Below are positions 1 through 12,059 of a stretch of DNA of 64,000 nt, piece after piece. A program made the translations under genes and the position numbers. This DNA is from Quillaja saponaria. Its lineage: Eukaryota > Streptophyta > Magnoliopsida > Fabales > Quillajaceae. The DNA lies in NCBI GenBank assembly GCA_029379385.1, contig CM055612.1:3100001-3164000 (forward strand), in the 5' to 3' direction. Every line of letters starts with the position of its first letter. Within the stretch, counting starts at the first letter, position 1. Under the pieces are notes generated by a model. The model had not been told where the DNA came from, did no database searches, and was given only the letters and a program-made list of their open reading frames with translations.

Positions 1-2000
1 AAGTCACATGTTTATTGTTTGAGCCGTCAACTCCTAAAACGAAAGAGACTTGAAAAAGAGAGGGAATGAGTCGTCCCCTTAAGGGAAATAAATAACTTGA
101 GATAGAGAACAGAAGAAATAACTAGGCTTGAATGATGGTTGACTACAATTTTTTTTTTCTTCTTTTTCTTCACGTGATGGCTAGATAAAAGAAGGAGGAT
201 CATGGTTTTTATAAATTAGGCCAAGATCAGGCATAGGTTTCAACCCGCTCTGTTGCTATGTCAAAAAATCATTCCACCTAAAAGTTTAAACTATTAGACA
301 AAGTCTCAGGAATGGGTTATGATCTCCTACACACATCCTTATAGTTTATGGTCTAGTCTTCATTAGTTGTTTAAGTGTTTATATGGATAAATAGGTAAAT
401 AGGTATCACTTCTTAAGAAAAGTTGTCATGCATAGGTTGAGAACAAATGACTTTTTTAACCTATCCTAGATGCCTAATACATAGTTGTAACTACATTGTT
501 TTCTTTTTCCTTTATTATGATGTATTTTAACTTGAAAGAACTTCACTTTCAAGTTATTTCCAGACGAAGCTTGTATTTTGCTAGTATGGCAAGTCTCTCT
601 AAATCTTTCCTTATTGCTATTGCATCTCTGTCCAAATGGGATAAAGGAAAGGAACTACATAGAGTTCCCTTACCGAAGGGTGAGTGAGCTTCACATGAAA
701 CCCACCTATGTGAGAAGAGCTCCCTTGCCAGGCACATCGCATCCCAAAAGAAAAAAATGTCATCATGATGTCTATTCAGATATTTAGTGTAAATTGCTGA
801 AGGATTGGTGGGACCTTATCCAGATTACCTTTCTCAATAAATATTCCCTTTCAGCTGGACAATTACTGGGTAATTCCTCTTTTAGTGTCCAAGTCATTTT
901 CCATTGAAGTTGCTTCCCTTAATATCGTTAGTTCTTTTCAGAAAACAGTAGGAATGAAGCAAGGACAATGCTTGTATAGTAAAATGTGTGTTTGTATGTT
1001 AGAATATACCTATAAAGGAAGGAAAGTAGTATCACTACTTAAAATGAACTTATAATTGTAGGAATCGTGCAGAATCATCAATTTTGATTAATAATGGTTT
1101 GAATGTGTAGCTTTCTCGGATAGAGATTGACAATATTTTGAGGTACCAGCTGCATCTCACATCACATGAACCTGATCTCAAGGAATATTAGGTGTCATAT
1201 ATGTGGGTCTCTTCTCTATGGCTTGGCTATTTTCTTGGTACCTATTTAGACCTTGAGCTACACAATAATTGTAACTCTTGCATTTCTCATAAATCCCGTC
1301 ATTTTAAATTCTTACAGCTGGTATCCCCATAGGACACTTTGGGTTATGTTCTGACAAGAATATGTAACCCTTTGAATTGGTCAGGTTGCAAGTGTAATCA
1401 TACCTCTAAGATTCCGAATATTTGGTTTTGTTTTGCATTATGAATTTTTCACTACTGTGTGTGGTTGTGTCCTAGTCATGGTGGACCTTCTGATGTAGCT
1501 ACCTATAAAATAAGAGGCTCAGGCGAAGCTGGCTGTTACGTCCTTCAGGGGTCCCTTTTTATCCCTTTGTTCTTGATGAATGAGTCAGTGTAATGCAACA
1601 ACCAAAAAGCTAGTAACTGTTTACTAGAAATACCATGAAGTCGTGCGTAGAGGTATTTGCTCTTTTGGGCCCCTTGTCAACTTTTTTCAATTAAAATCAG
1701 CTTTCATTTTCCAGACGAAGTCTTCTCCATTACCGTCCTTGAAACTTACTTGTAATTTGTATTTTACTGTAAACGTTGATTGTTCAGTGTAATGGCTATT
1801 TTGATTTTTGAGACGTAGGTTGTGTTAATAATTTAGCATAGTCATATTCTAAAAAGACCCCTTACAGTTCTTTTTCTTCTCCCAACTTTACTTCTCAACG
1901 TCCTCTTTTCCTTTGCAATCACAATCTACCTTCCTTTTCTTTTCTTTTCTTTTTTTCTCTTAGCAACTGAGAAAAACAAAAATTATAAAAGCTGAAAGCA
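1..2000. other. Intergenic / no gene recognised
   Basis: I see no convincing coding exon, RNA gene or transposon end here. Open frames are short, lack family resemblance and do not link through splice sites. T-rich tracts lie near 149-170 and 1938-1958. The rightmost few hundred bases may include the distal 3' UTR of the minus-strand eIF4A gene, but I could not place its poly(A) site. Confidence 0.5.
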
Positions 2001-2562
2001 AAGATAACTAGCAAAACAGAAAACCGAGAACTGACTGCAAAGTTCATCAATTAGAGCAATTACGCACAAAACCTAAACTTGTTCTCAACACAATCTAAAC
2101 TTGTTGCTAATATGAGTAAAATGGTTCTGGTTCGTAAGAACTTCGCATCAAATTGTTGCTTTGGCACCATCTTCATATCATGTACAACCAAAAACAATTG
2201 GGAATGAAGAAATGATCTACAAAAGGAGATGCTTAGGATGTCAACATCAAATGTAAAATATGTCAAACATAATCAAGCCCCTAAACATACATAAAAGTGC
2301 TTAGAATACAATAATCTGGTTTCAGTCCAAGCTGCAATTTCTAAAGAAACCAGAAATACAGGAGCAAACTCTGCAACCAAATTTGCCACAATACATTCTT
2401 TTAAACCCAGAGAAAAAAAAACCCAAACCAATTACAAAAGACCCTAATGCCCCTTCAAAAAAATTATATCTCTCAATGCTAAAGGGTAGAGGTCCTCCGC
2501 CTATGAAAAAGAAAATTATAATAACGGGCTCCAACTAAAAACACTTACCCCCAGAACCAAAG

Positions 2563-5146
2563 TTAAAGAAGATCAGCAACATTTGCAGGCAGCTCCTCAA
2601 TTACCACATTATAAAACCTCTGGATGTCAAACATCATTCTCTCATCATCCTTGGTAACAAAATTGATAGCAACACCCTTTCTTCCAAACCGACCACTACG
2701 ACCAATACGATGGAGGTAGTTCTCAGGCTGAGTTGGGAGATCATAATTTATCACAAGTGAGACTTGCTGGACATCTATACCACGAGCCAAAAGATCAGTA
2801 GTGATTAGAACACGAGAGGAACCAGAACGGAATTCCCGCATGATGATATCTCTTGTGTTTTGATCCATATCTCCATGTGTGGCTGAAACGGTGTGATCAC
2901 GGCTACGCATCTTGTCTGTCAGCCAATCTACCTTGCGCCTAGTGTTCACAAATATGACACTCTGGGTAATTGCCAAGGTCTCATAAAGATCGCAGAGTGT
3001 ATCAAGCTTCCACTCCTCCTTGTCGCAATTGACATAGAACTGCTTAATACCCTCAAGGGTAAGCTCATCACGTTTTACCAGGATCCTCACAGGTTTATTC
3101 ATGAACTTTCTAGTGATCTCAAGGGCCTCAGGTGGCATGGTGGCAGAGAACACTCCAACCTGAATCTTTGGTGGCAAAAGCTGGAATATATCATAGATCT
3201 GGAGACAAGTCACCAAGCAAATGAGAAGGAAACGACCAAACAAAACTGCAGATAAAGCAGAACTATTTCTAAATACTATACTGTCATGTTCACCTTGAAA
3301 CATCAAATTCTCTTAAAAAACGAAAAGATATAGAGTTTAAAGCTAGAAATAAGGAGGGAAAAAAACCATTATTTTTAAAACATATTTCCTCTTGTTATCT
3401 AATTCCTTTTGGCTTAAAAGCAGAACCTACCATTTGAAAAAATGCAGGTTTATACAGGCTAGAAAGTGTGCCTGATGCTACACAAGCACCATGTGACAAG
3501 TGCCAAAATGGCCCTGTACATTACAAGCCTACACAATAGAAGAGGTAACGTGAAATACATGTACCATATTTTCAACGAGAAAAAGCAAAGAATACAGCTC
3601 TACTTAGATAGATTTGGTCAAAATAGAATAAAATTAGACAAAATTATTGTTTGGTTGTTGAAGTAGTCTAAATTGGTAGCACATTTAGCTTAGTCGTGAA
3701 TATTGAACATCTACATATATTTAACCACTTCAGAGAATGCTATTGACAATAACTTTCTATGCTCCCTAAATGTATGTCATAAAGCTACACCATACAAAAC
3801 TTAGACTGTCAGTCACATTCCTAGCCAATTCTGGAAGCAAAAGAATTAAATGGAAGCAGAAGAGGAGAAAAGTGAAGACCTGGTCCTTGAAACCCCTAGA
3901 AAGCATCTCATCTGCCTCATCCAACACAAACATCTTAATGTAATCAGGGCGAAGCGATTGCCTCTGCAGCATGTCAAATACACGACCAGGGGTACCAACA
4001 ACAACATGAACCCCACTTGAGAGGATGCGTTGATCTTCCCGGACGCTGGTCCCACCTACACAAGCATGAACCTTGACACCAAGATAGTCACCTAGTGCTC
4101 GCATGACCTTCTCAATTTGTTGTGCAAGCTCACGAGTGGGTGCAAGAACCAGTGCTTGGCATTCAACTAAGCTGTAGTCAAGCTGCTGCAAAATTCCAGA
4201 GCAGAAAGTAGCAGTCTTCCCAGTTCCAGACTGCGCTTGTTGAATCACATCAAGTCCCTTGCAGAAGGGAACAATCCCCCTTTGCTGAATTGCAGACGGC
4301 TTCTCAAAACCTTTTCAGAAATACTGAATATCAGCATCTAATTTTGCCACACGTGTTGCTACTTACTTCAATAGCAAGAGTGGACAAAATTCAAAAGAGG
4401 CTAAGTTCAAGACATTCAATGTCCTTTAATTCACTCCACGAAAAGAAAAATTCACAGGGCATCAATTGTAGATATAGATATTCCAAACAGTAAGTCACTT
4501 GACCTCCCATTAGTTCTGTTGAAATACACTCTATTTCTCGAGCCTACATAAAACATCATCACTATAAGGGGGGTAAACTCCATTTCTTTTTCACAGATTA
4601 GTGCCTCGTTTCTGAAGACTGGTTATTACCCTATAATATATGGTTATTCTACTGACCTACTGGGATTTTTTGCATGTTTTGGATATACGATGAGTAATTC
4701 AAGATAATTTAGGAGAGGACAGAATATTTCACTCTGTGTAAAACTGTAATAATATCAAACAGGATTTATAACATGGAAATTAATATAGCAGAAAACCATA
4801 TAATTGCCTAAAAACCAAATGTGTGCTTGATGGAGATATGGTAGATTCAAGTATTGATGAACATACCATATGCATAAATACCCCTTAGGAGGTTCTCCTG
4901 CAATCCCATTACATCAAAGGTGTCATGAACCTCATCATATGATGTGAAGAAGTCTTGCCCGTCAACTGTGAGTCTGCGAGCATTTGCATAATAGCATCAA
5001 ATCATAAGCATCAAAAGCATGCAGTACATAACAAAATAATAACATCACACCAATTATATGTGGGAAAAGAAAACTTACAAATCATTCATCTTAGCATCAT
5101 ATTGACGGGTATCAAATTGGGATCCTTCTGGTGCCAACCCAGCCAT
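2563..5146 (-). CDS. EIF4A: Eukaryotic initiation factor 4A (DEAD-box RNA helicase)
   Basis: ATP-dependent RNA helicase of the cytosolic eIF4F cap-binding complex, which unwinds mRNA 5' leaders for translation initiation. Coding exons on the minus strand: 5079-5146, 4867-4973, 3880-4310 and 2563-3198. Together they give 413 residues, the usual plant eIF4A length. The start [12 protein letters not shown] and the end NVADLL match the family. Visible helicase motifs in order: Q motif around [11 protein letters not shown], motif I AQSGTGKT, Ia [10 protein letters not shown] doublet in CVGGTSV, Ib TPGR, II DEAD, III SAT, IV region [22 protein letters not shown] and [14 protein letters not shown] further intron (about 5149-5599) lies in the 5' UTR, with an untranslated exon ending near 5600. 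No lesion was seen. It could be any of the near-identical eIF4A paralogues. It is not eIF4A-III, given its N-terminus. Confidence 0.97.
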
Positions 5147-5148
5147 TA

Positions 5149-5599
5149 CTGCAAGCAACAAGATGTAACTAATTCAACTTAGATATCACCTTAATCATCA
5201 AACTTGATTCATTTAGATGATGACATAAATCTAATGCAAAGGTTCATATAGTGTGTATTATCATAGCAAAATACATTGAGATACATACAATCTTAACATT
5301 TAAAAAGATGCTTCCCAAAAGTGGAATATTACCAAATGTTCAGGTGGATGACCCAGAAAAGTAAATCTTTCAGTTGGTCAATATGGGTTCTTAAACATAA
5401 GTCTCATACATATATTTTTTTTCTCTACACCTATCTCAGATAAAACAAAATAAAGTAAAAAAAGAAGATCTTTACAAACAAGTAACCTAAAGACCAAATT
5501 TTAACTAAGAAAAAGAAATTGAAACGTTCCAATCAATGTGATATAATAGATGGAATGAAATTCAGAGAGAGAACTTAAATTAAGAATAGAATCCAAAAC
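5149..5599 (-). other. 5' UTR intron of eIF4A
   Basis: On the minus strand the untranslated leader reads ...CTATCAG then GTTTTGG (donor near 5599). The acceptor TTGCAG sits two bases upstream of the ATG at 5146. Leader introns just before the start codon are common in highly expressed plant translation-factor genes. The leader exon extends rightward to roughly 5750; the transcription start was not determined. Confidence 0.7.
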
Positions 5600-5759
5600 C
5601 TGATAGCAACAGTGAGAGTGAAGAATTTGAAGACTGCGTTTGTTAGCGGATTCTAGGGTTAGGGTTTAACAAAATTGTCGGATCCAGTTGGGAGTTTGAG
5701 AAGTGCGATGTAGCTGAGACAAACTCCGATGAAGGAAATGAGATAGCGAGACTGGCCAA

Positions 5760-8700
5760 TTTTGGGAGATTATGTTGCTTATTTTGTATTATCATTTCTA
5801 CCCCTGACGTTTCGTGATTATTGTATTGTTATCTATACGGCGTCGTTACGAAGCTTAAATTTTTCTTCTTCTGTTTCCATCCTTAGCATAAAATTCCATC
5901 TTTATTCAGCCAAAAAAAAAATATTCATCTTTACGTCGCCGTTTTGTGGGCCTCCCGACAGAGGATCTCCGTTGATTATTGTTTAGTTTTAGCTTTTGAA
6001 TTGGGATCTTGATTGGTTGTGTTAGATTTTAGTTGTTTAAGACATTAAGCCCTACTAATCAGAGTTACCGTTGCTATCTGACTATTAATTATTAACTTGT
6101 TAAACTGATAAAATATTTAAAATCAAATAAAAATAGAATTTATTTTCTTTATGTACAATAATTTCTCTTATTTAAAATAAAAAATATAAAAAGAAATTCA
6201 GTTTCAAATAATGAAAAAATTATTTCGTGGTTGGCGGTTCATGGGTTTTTAAGTCTTGGATAGTGGGTCTCGGTTATCTGGTTTCGGTCTTGTTTCGTGG
6301 GCCTTGGGTTGTGGGTATTGTGTCTGGGTCACATCTCATGAGTATGGGTCAAGCATCATGGGCTAGGGTTGTGGGTCATGCGTTAGGGCCGTTTGTCATG
6401 TACCAGTTCATGGGTCAGGGCCGAGAAACAGCTCTTGAATAAAAAAACACAAAAAATCATTATATAATTTGAAAGTTCAGAAGAGAAACTTCAAACAACG
6501 TGTGTGAGGTGTATAGTACTGAGTGGATCGATTATGGAATAAAATCACTAGGGTTAAGACTTAAAACTATTAATATATCCTAAAACTCTAACAACTTAAG
6601 TTAGAATCCTTTCATTAACACAATATATCTTTATGAATAGTCAAAGCAATAATTTTTTTTTTGTTTAAATTAAAAATCTTGTAAAGCCTCATATCCATTC
6701 TTATATTTAGGCAAGAAGCTCTATCTATGATCTTGGGTTGTTATTTATATGAAAATCTAGTTTTTTTTTTTTTTTTTCACCTATTCTAGTTATAGATATA
6801 GAAAACCAATCCATGCATAATTTCTTTCACACTATATCTAAAAAACATATTTATGCTTAAATTATTAAAAAGAGAACTTATTTATTAAACTTACTTTCAT
6901 TTATTGAGAGGGATAAAAAAGGAATAAAAATGGATGACAAAGGAAAAAAAAAAGATTGAACTGTGTCATGAGATTTTGGTCAAGAAACGTCGTTTAAATC
7001 AATTTTTAAATGTGCCAAATTTGAGATGCGTGAGACTAAACCGTTTTTTAATGTTCAACTAGAGATGTGCAAGACGCAGACCGTAGCATGCTATATAGGC
7101 TGGGTCTGTCCAAATCCAACGGACCCTGCAGATGCAATACTTATGAGCTGTGGGGTTATTTACTGAGCAGCACCTTCATAGTTGGTCAATCGCCTTCACT
7201 CGAGAAAATTAAAGAAGATGTGGATATGATATCTGAATCAAGCACATGACTCCAAATTCTGATCACATGCTTGCCTGACTTTACCAAGCCGGCCGTCTTA
7301 AAATTGAAACCAGTGATGTTATGGTCCTCCCCATGATCTCATCCTCCATCCACTCTCCAAAAAGGAAAAGGAAAAGATTTCATATGACTTTTGTGATGTG
7401 ATTAGGCAATTAATATACTATTTTTAGAACCCTTTAATTATTTCAAAGTTAGACTATAAGTATGCATTAGGGTTTTATTAATTTGAACCAAAGAAAATAC
7501 ATATGGATGTGACTTTTTTCCCTTGAACAACCAATTAGGGAAGAATCTTTATGCACTACTATAATTAACTCTAATAATTTAATATTCTTTTTTAATTTAT
7601 GTAATATTCAAATAGTATACGTTCATCTTAATTAATTATACTCATTTTACTTCTCTTAATTTGTTAAAAAAGATTGAATCCCAATAAATAAAGATCACTC
7701 AATATTCCACTTATGTCTTTTCACATTTGGTGTGCTTTCTTGACCAATCCAATAAATTATCACAATTTAGAAACTATTTACACTTAACAAAGTTGTAGAA
7801 TGTGTGTGTTTCTTATTCTTTTTTTTCTTTTTTTTTAAATAAGAAATAAAGGTAATGTTGTATGCATCAACACTTTCATAGCATGCCTTCAAAGATATAA
7901 AGAGTAACTTATATGGGGAATCATTCTAGTTGATTGAAGCCATTTGGGGAGCATATATATATGGAAACAATAATGTAAAGCTAGCTATAGCATGATTATA
8001 GCCAAAATTCCAAAGTCAAAGCTCAATATCTCATGGCTAGCTTACCCTAGAATGCCACGTAGAACTCACTTACCCTCATCCTCATGTGTGTGATATATGA
8101 CTATACGGACACAAATGTCCATTTTATTTGCCGAAAGTGGTTGAAGATATGTAGGATCACAAACAGAACATGCTAGCTGCAATTACGGTTACCCAAAAAG
8201 TATAAAAAGGAATGCCTTGCCCCATGATAATACAGAAGAAGATGCTTATCATGATTGATTGAAGCAAGCAAGTGGGTTTTCTTTTTGAATAAATGTTTCT
8301 TTTTCTGTCAAATCTGTTAGAAAATTTGGAATCAAACATGTACAGATATGTAAGCATGCACTCCCTTCATCTTCTTCAGCCAAAAGGGGAAAGTCTAGAA
8401 GGTGCTACACTTACATCTATCTTTCTATAATGGGAAACTATTCCTATTCCTTTTTTGCTACCCCCACCACCTACCATCGTAATTCATTACAAAAGTACAA
8501 ATTAATTTAGTGAATTTGATAGTTAATTGATATTGGGATTTGGGATGATATAATAGTGATCATTAGGCTCTTAATTCCTAACTACCTTATGGTCTTCGCG
8601 TGATATAATTTATATAAATTAATATTATTAATTTTAAGGGCTTAATTTGGTAAAAATGATTGGCTCAAACTTCCTTAAGTTTAATCATGATGCTACTATA

Positions 8701-8985
8701 TGGAGTACTTACTGTATCCAATAAAAGAGGGCATTAAACATATGTGTTCATTATTAATCAAGTTTATTTTAGAACGTGTCATGATCAACTGCTAGAACCT
8801 CATTTTTATTATTTAAAAACATTTTTGATAAAAGAGATTGAATTACTTTCAATGTTTTAGCCAATAATTAGCTCAATAAGTATCCTAATTACATACATTA
8901 CAAAAATTTAATGTTTGATTAACTAAATTGTGATCATCGTGATTTAATTGATTATATTAACTTTGAACATAAACTTAAGATTTAA
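5760..8985. other. AT-rich intergenic region
   Basis: Upstream region of eIF4A. I see no gene. A G/T-skewed block (6220-6425) repeats variants of GGGTCATG and GGGTTGTGGGT and is the only compositional oddity. T-homopolymers occur near 6650-6662 and 6761-6778. Short open frames here have no recognisable family and no supporting splice sites. Confidence 0.5.
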
Positions 8986-9202
8986 GGCTGAGTCTAGTAA
9001 CGTTGTAACTTTAAAAAGTTATTGTAGTTTTTAACTATTAAAAAGTTACAACTAGTTTTCAAAAACATCATATGTGATATTCTTAAAAGTACTTCTAAAT
9101 TTAAAAAAGAAGTAGAAAAAAGCACCCTAACAAATAATTAAGCAAACAGTTAGTTTTTAAAAGCCACATAACCCTATTAAAAAAATATTATCAAACTCAA
9201 CC
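8986..9202. mobile_element. Candidate Tourist/PIF-like MITE (about 217 bp)
   Basis: The left end GGCTGAGTCTAGTAACG and the reverse complement of the right end, GGTTGAGTTTGATAAT, form imperfect terminal inverted repeats. Both sides are flanked by TTAA (8982-8985 and 9203-9206), which contains the TTA/TAA target preferred by PIF/Harbinger elements. The interior is AT-rich, has no coding capacity and contains nested AAAAAGTTA-type palindromes. The TIR consensus resembles the GG.TTGTTTGGTAA type of many plant Tourist MITEs. Assignment by eye only. Confidence 0.45.
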
Positions 9203-9206
9203 TTAA

Positions 9207-10545
9207 AGTATATTAAATTGGCTTAATTAACTCTTAATTTGAATAATGAATATAAGTGGGGTGAATGCAATACAAGATGAATATGGTTCAACTATAAGTT
9301 TTAACCGATTAACGAGGTGTTTAATATGTTTAGTTAACTAGATTATATGTTAACCAATTAACTAGACTATGTAAACTTTTTATCAAGCAATAAAGAAAAA
9401 AACTAGATTATATTAAGTATATCGAATCTAACATTGAGAAGAAAAGGAATGACGTCCCACAAACTAAGGATGATAAATTGAAAGCATTTTGTAGTGATTG
9501 GTTCGAACATTAATGTCAATGATTTACTTTGCATAATTAAATGTTTAAATAATAAAAAGCAATAAAGCATATATACTTTAAACTCCTTTAAGACTTAGAT
9601 CTTTGCGTGATCTTATGCTTATGATGCTCTGTACATGTTTAATTGGTTAATCAATTCGTTAAAACAATTCTAATCTCTTTTTTTTTTCTCTTTTTCCAAA
9701 GGAAGCAGGGAGGGCCTCCCATTATGCTTCCATGTGTTATTTCATGAAATTTGATTTGCAGTATGTTGACTGGGCATAAATAATGAAAGGCATGACACCT
9801 TGAAATTGAATATTCTTCCTAATGGGAAGTTGGGCAAGAACCTGGCAATGTTTTTAATTTACCACGATAGCTTCGAATCAGCCAAACTGATTTTCTTTTA
9901 TGAAAATAAAATCTCTTCATTCGGTCCCCAAGTCCTTAGGATAACATTACCAAAATAATTTACCAGTTATACTAAAGACTATTTTTTGAGGAGAGTAAAA
10001 TATTACCTAGACGCTTCAAGAGCTCAATTAATACAAAAATTTAAGTATTCAATGATAAAGTCTATCACTGGAGTCTAAAACATCATAAAAAGCCTAAATT
10101 ATGAAATTTCCTGATACTCAAATTATACTAAACCCTAGCTACAGTTCAATCCAATACAATTTCAATTTCATATATTTTATCACAAATATTTTTGTTATAG
10201 AAGACCAGGTCAGAATTCAAAGCATGGGCAAGGATAGGGTTGAAGGTGATCAGGATGATAACAGAGAAAGATCAGCAAGGATTGGAGGGTTAAGATTTAG
10301 AATTACTAGATGCATTGGTAACAGTAATTTTAGTAAATAAGACTCTGGCGAGTTTGTTTGTATGCATGCATATGGGAAGGGGAGTAGTGATAAAAAAGAT
10401 AAAGTTTCTAGACCTTCTTTTTCTCTTTCTCTTATGTAAAAATTAATGGTGCTATATTAAAATATTAGAGAGTGCCCAATAGAAGATGAACCCACATTTA
10501 TTCCATCCAAAGGTGATGAGGTTTATACCATTCTCCTCCTCTTTT
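9207..10545. other. AT-rich intergenic region upstream of MIR156
   Basis: No gene recognised. Near 9702-9736 a short palindromic stretch (GGAAGC...GCTTCC around GGGAGG/CCTCCC) could form a small hairpin but matches no microRNA I know. The last few hundred bases should include the MIR156 promoter. Confidence 0.45.
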
Positions 10546-10551
10546 AGGTTC

Positions 10552-10560
10552 TATATAAAT
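10552..10560 (+). promoter_or_regulatory. TATA box of the MIR156 primary transcript
   Basis: TATATAAAT lies about 150 bases upstream of the miR156 hairpin on the same strand. It is followed by a pyrimidine/CA-rich stretch (near 10585) suitable as a transcription start. Plant MIR genes are transcribed by RNA polymerase II from TATA promoters, so the spacing is plausible; the start itself is inferred. Confidence 0.6.
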
Positions 10561-10710
10561 ACCTACTCCCACCCTTCAAATATTCACACCAACACTCATC
10601 CAAAAGCTTAACTTAATTAAGTACAGGGTGATACAATAGATTTAGGGTTTGGCTTGTCTGGTGCAGTTGCAGGTCTTATGAATCAGTTTCTGTGGAGGAT
10701 TAAGTAAGGG

Positions 10711-10803
10711 AGGTGACAGAAGAGAGTGAGCACACATGGTACTTTCTTGCATAGTGGAGTTCATGCTTGAAGCTATGTGTGCTCAGTCTCTATCTGTCAC
10801 CCC
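10711..10803 (+). ncRNA. MIR156: MIR156 precursor hairpin
   Basis: The 5' arm carries TGACAGAAGAGAGTGAGCAC at 10714-10733, identical to canonical plant miR156a. The 3' arm (about 10777-10801, GTGTGCTCAGTCTCTATCTGTCACC) folds back on it. GGTGACAGA pairs with TCTGTCACC, AGAGA with TCTCT after a one-base bulge, then there is a G/G mismatch, and TGAGCACACAT pairs with ATGTGTGCTCA. The loop side adds a second short stem (TTCTTGCAT against ATGCTTGAA). miR156 guides cleavage or repression of SPL (SBP-box) transcription factor mRNAs and sets the juvenile-to-adult phase change. A TATA box lies at 10552. A (CT)-rich stretch, typical of MIR156 transcripts, follows at 10810-10832. Which family member this is cannot be decided from sequence alone. 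Confidence 0.96.
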
Positions 10804-11087
10804 ATCACCATCTCTCTCCCTCCCTCCCTCCTCCCTGATCTTTCTGCTTATTTGTATTTTCTTGTTTTTTGTGTCCATTTTTCCTTGGTAATGAGATTTT
10901 GAACTAATTAAAGCTGCTGGGCTAATTGTGAACTAATCCTTATACCCTAACCACCTCCTTGCTGCTGTGCTGTGTTCTGGGGTTGTGTTAGTGGATTTTG
11001 CTTTAATTTGGTGTTTTTCTCTCCATGTGTTGCAGACTTTTTGTATTTTATCAATGAATTAGAATGAAGACACAAAAAAAATCTTGT

Positions 11088-11110
11088 TATATATATATAT
11101 ACACACACAC
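11088..11110. repeat. Compound (TA)n(CA)n microsatellite
   Basis: A run of alternating TA followed by five AC units, about 280 bases downstream of the MIR156 hairpin. It may lie within the primary transcript or just after it. Likely polymorphic. Confidence 0.85.
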
Positions 11111-11744
11111 ATATCATCTACTATATGATTTATACTAATTAATAAGATCTCTTCCATCAGATGCACCATATAAATATTAATTAGGTATTTTGGTTTTCAC
11201 TGTTTGCCTCTTAAAAGGTTGATCTTGCAGTTCTTTACTCCTTTTATTTATTGAACACAAACCCACTCAATTAAGTAGGTATTTGTGGGGAGAGAGCATA
11301 TTGTTCCATCTATATATGCATGTTGTTTGAAGTCAATCTCTTTATAATGTATCTGCTGAATTGTTGATATTGTATGTACCTTTTTGGTGGGTACAAATAG
11401 TATGTACTTTCAGTTTGTCAAAGAAAAGGCTTAATTTGTGCTCAGTTACTATTTACCGTCTATAAAATCCCTAAGTACTTTTATTTGTTAATTTAATCCT
11501 ATTCTGTTTCCTTCTCTCACCAAAAGGAGTATGATCTTTAGGGTTTGAGCTTCTGTTTTTTCTTGATGAACATGTCTGATCATCTTTATGTTCAACAGAA
11601 AATATATCAGCGGATCAGATGTATGATTTTAACTTTACAGGACTGTTATGCATTCTGCCCATGTAGCTGAATTAATTAATAATCATACTTGCGGTGGTTA
11701 ATTAGTATCATGGGGATGAAATTGGTAACTGGCCTATTGGATTT

Positions 11745-12050
11745 GCTAAAAGGATTGGATTCGGGAAAATCATGCTATTTCAATTGTGGGGTTTAAAGCA
11801 AGGTCTTCAAATTTCTTTGGAAAAAGGAATCCGTTTATTGAGATTAATACAGATTCTAAGGCAGTGGTAGATTTGTTCAAAGCTAACATAACATCAGACA
11901 ACTATAGTAATCTGATACATGATTGCATGAATTCATTTCAGGAGGTAGAGCTTAAACATGCCTAAAGGGAAACCAATGGATGTACAGATGGCTTGCAAAA
12001 CTTGGTGCTATGCAGAATGCTAAGTTGTTGTTATTTGATCATTTACAAGC
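11745..12050 (+). pseudogene. Degenerate retrotransposon RNase H-like (RVT_3) fragment
   Basis: The plus-strand translation, in shifting frames, gives a block around LFQLWGLKQGLQIS, then EINTDSKAVVDLFKANIT, then LIHDCMNSFQEVELKHA. After a stop codon comes a frameshifted RETNGCTDGLAKLGA-like segment. The pattern (leader ahead of D-S-x-x-V-V, then R-E-x-N-x-x-x-D-x-L-A-K) is that of the RNase H-like reverse-transcriptase tail common in plant LINE-type elements and in stand-alone RVT_3 sequences. Stops and frameshifts show it is dead. No LTR, poly(A) tail or target duplication could be assigned. Confidence 0.6.
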
Positions 12051-12059
12051 ATTATAGCT

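Noticed and set aside
660..760. Possible hairpin around GAGCTTCACAT...ATGTGA..AGCTC as a microRNA
   Set aside because: Only short interrupted pairing, and no match to a known plant microRNA.
2893..3255. Plus-strand open frame antisense to eIF4A exon 4
   Set aside because: Shadow of the conserved helicase coding sequence.
9702..9736. Small hairpin GGAAGC...GCTTCC as a microRNA precursor
   Set aside because: The stem is too short and G/C-run based, and matches no known mature sequence.
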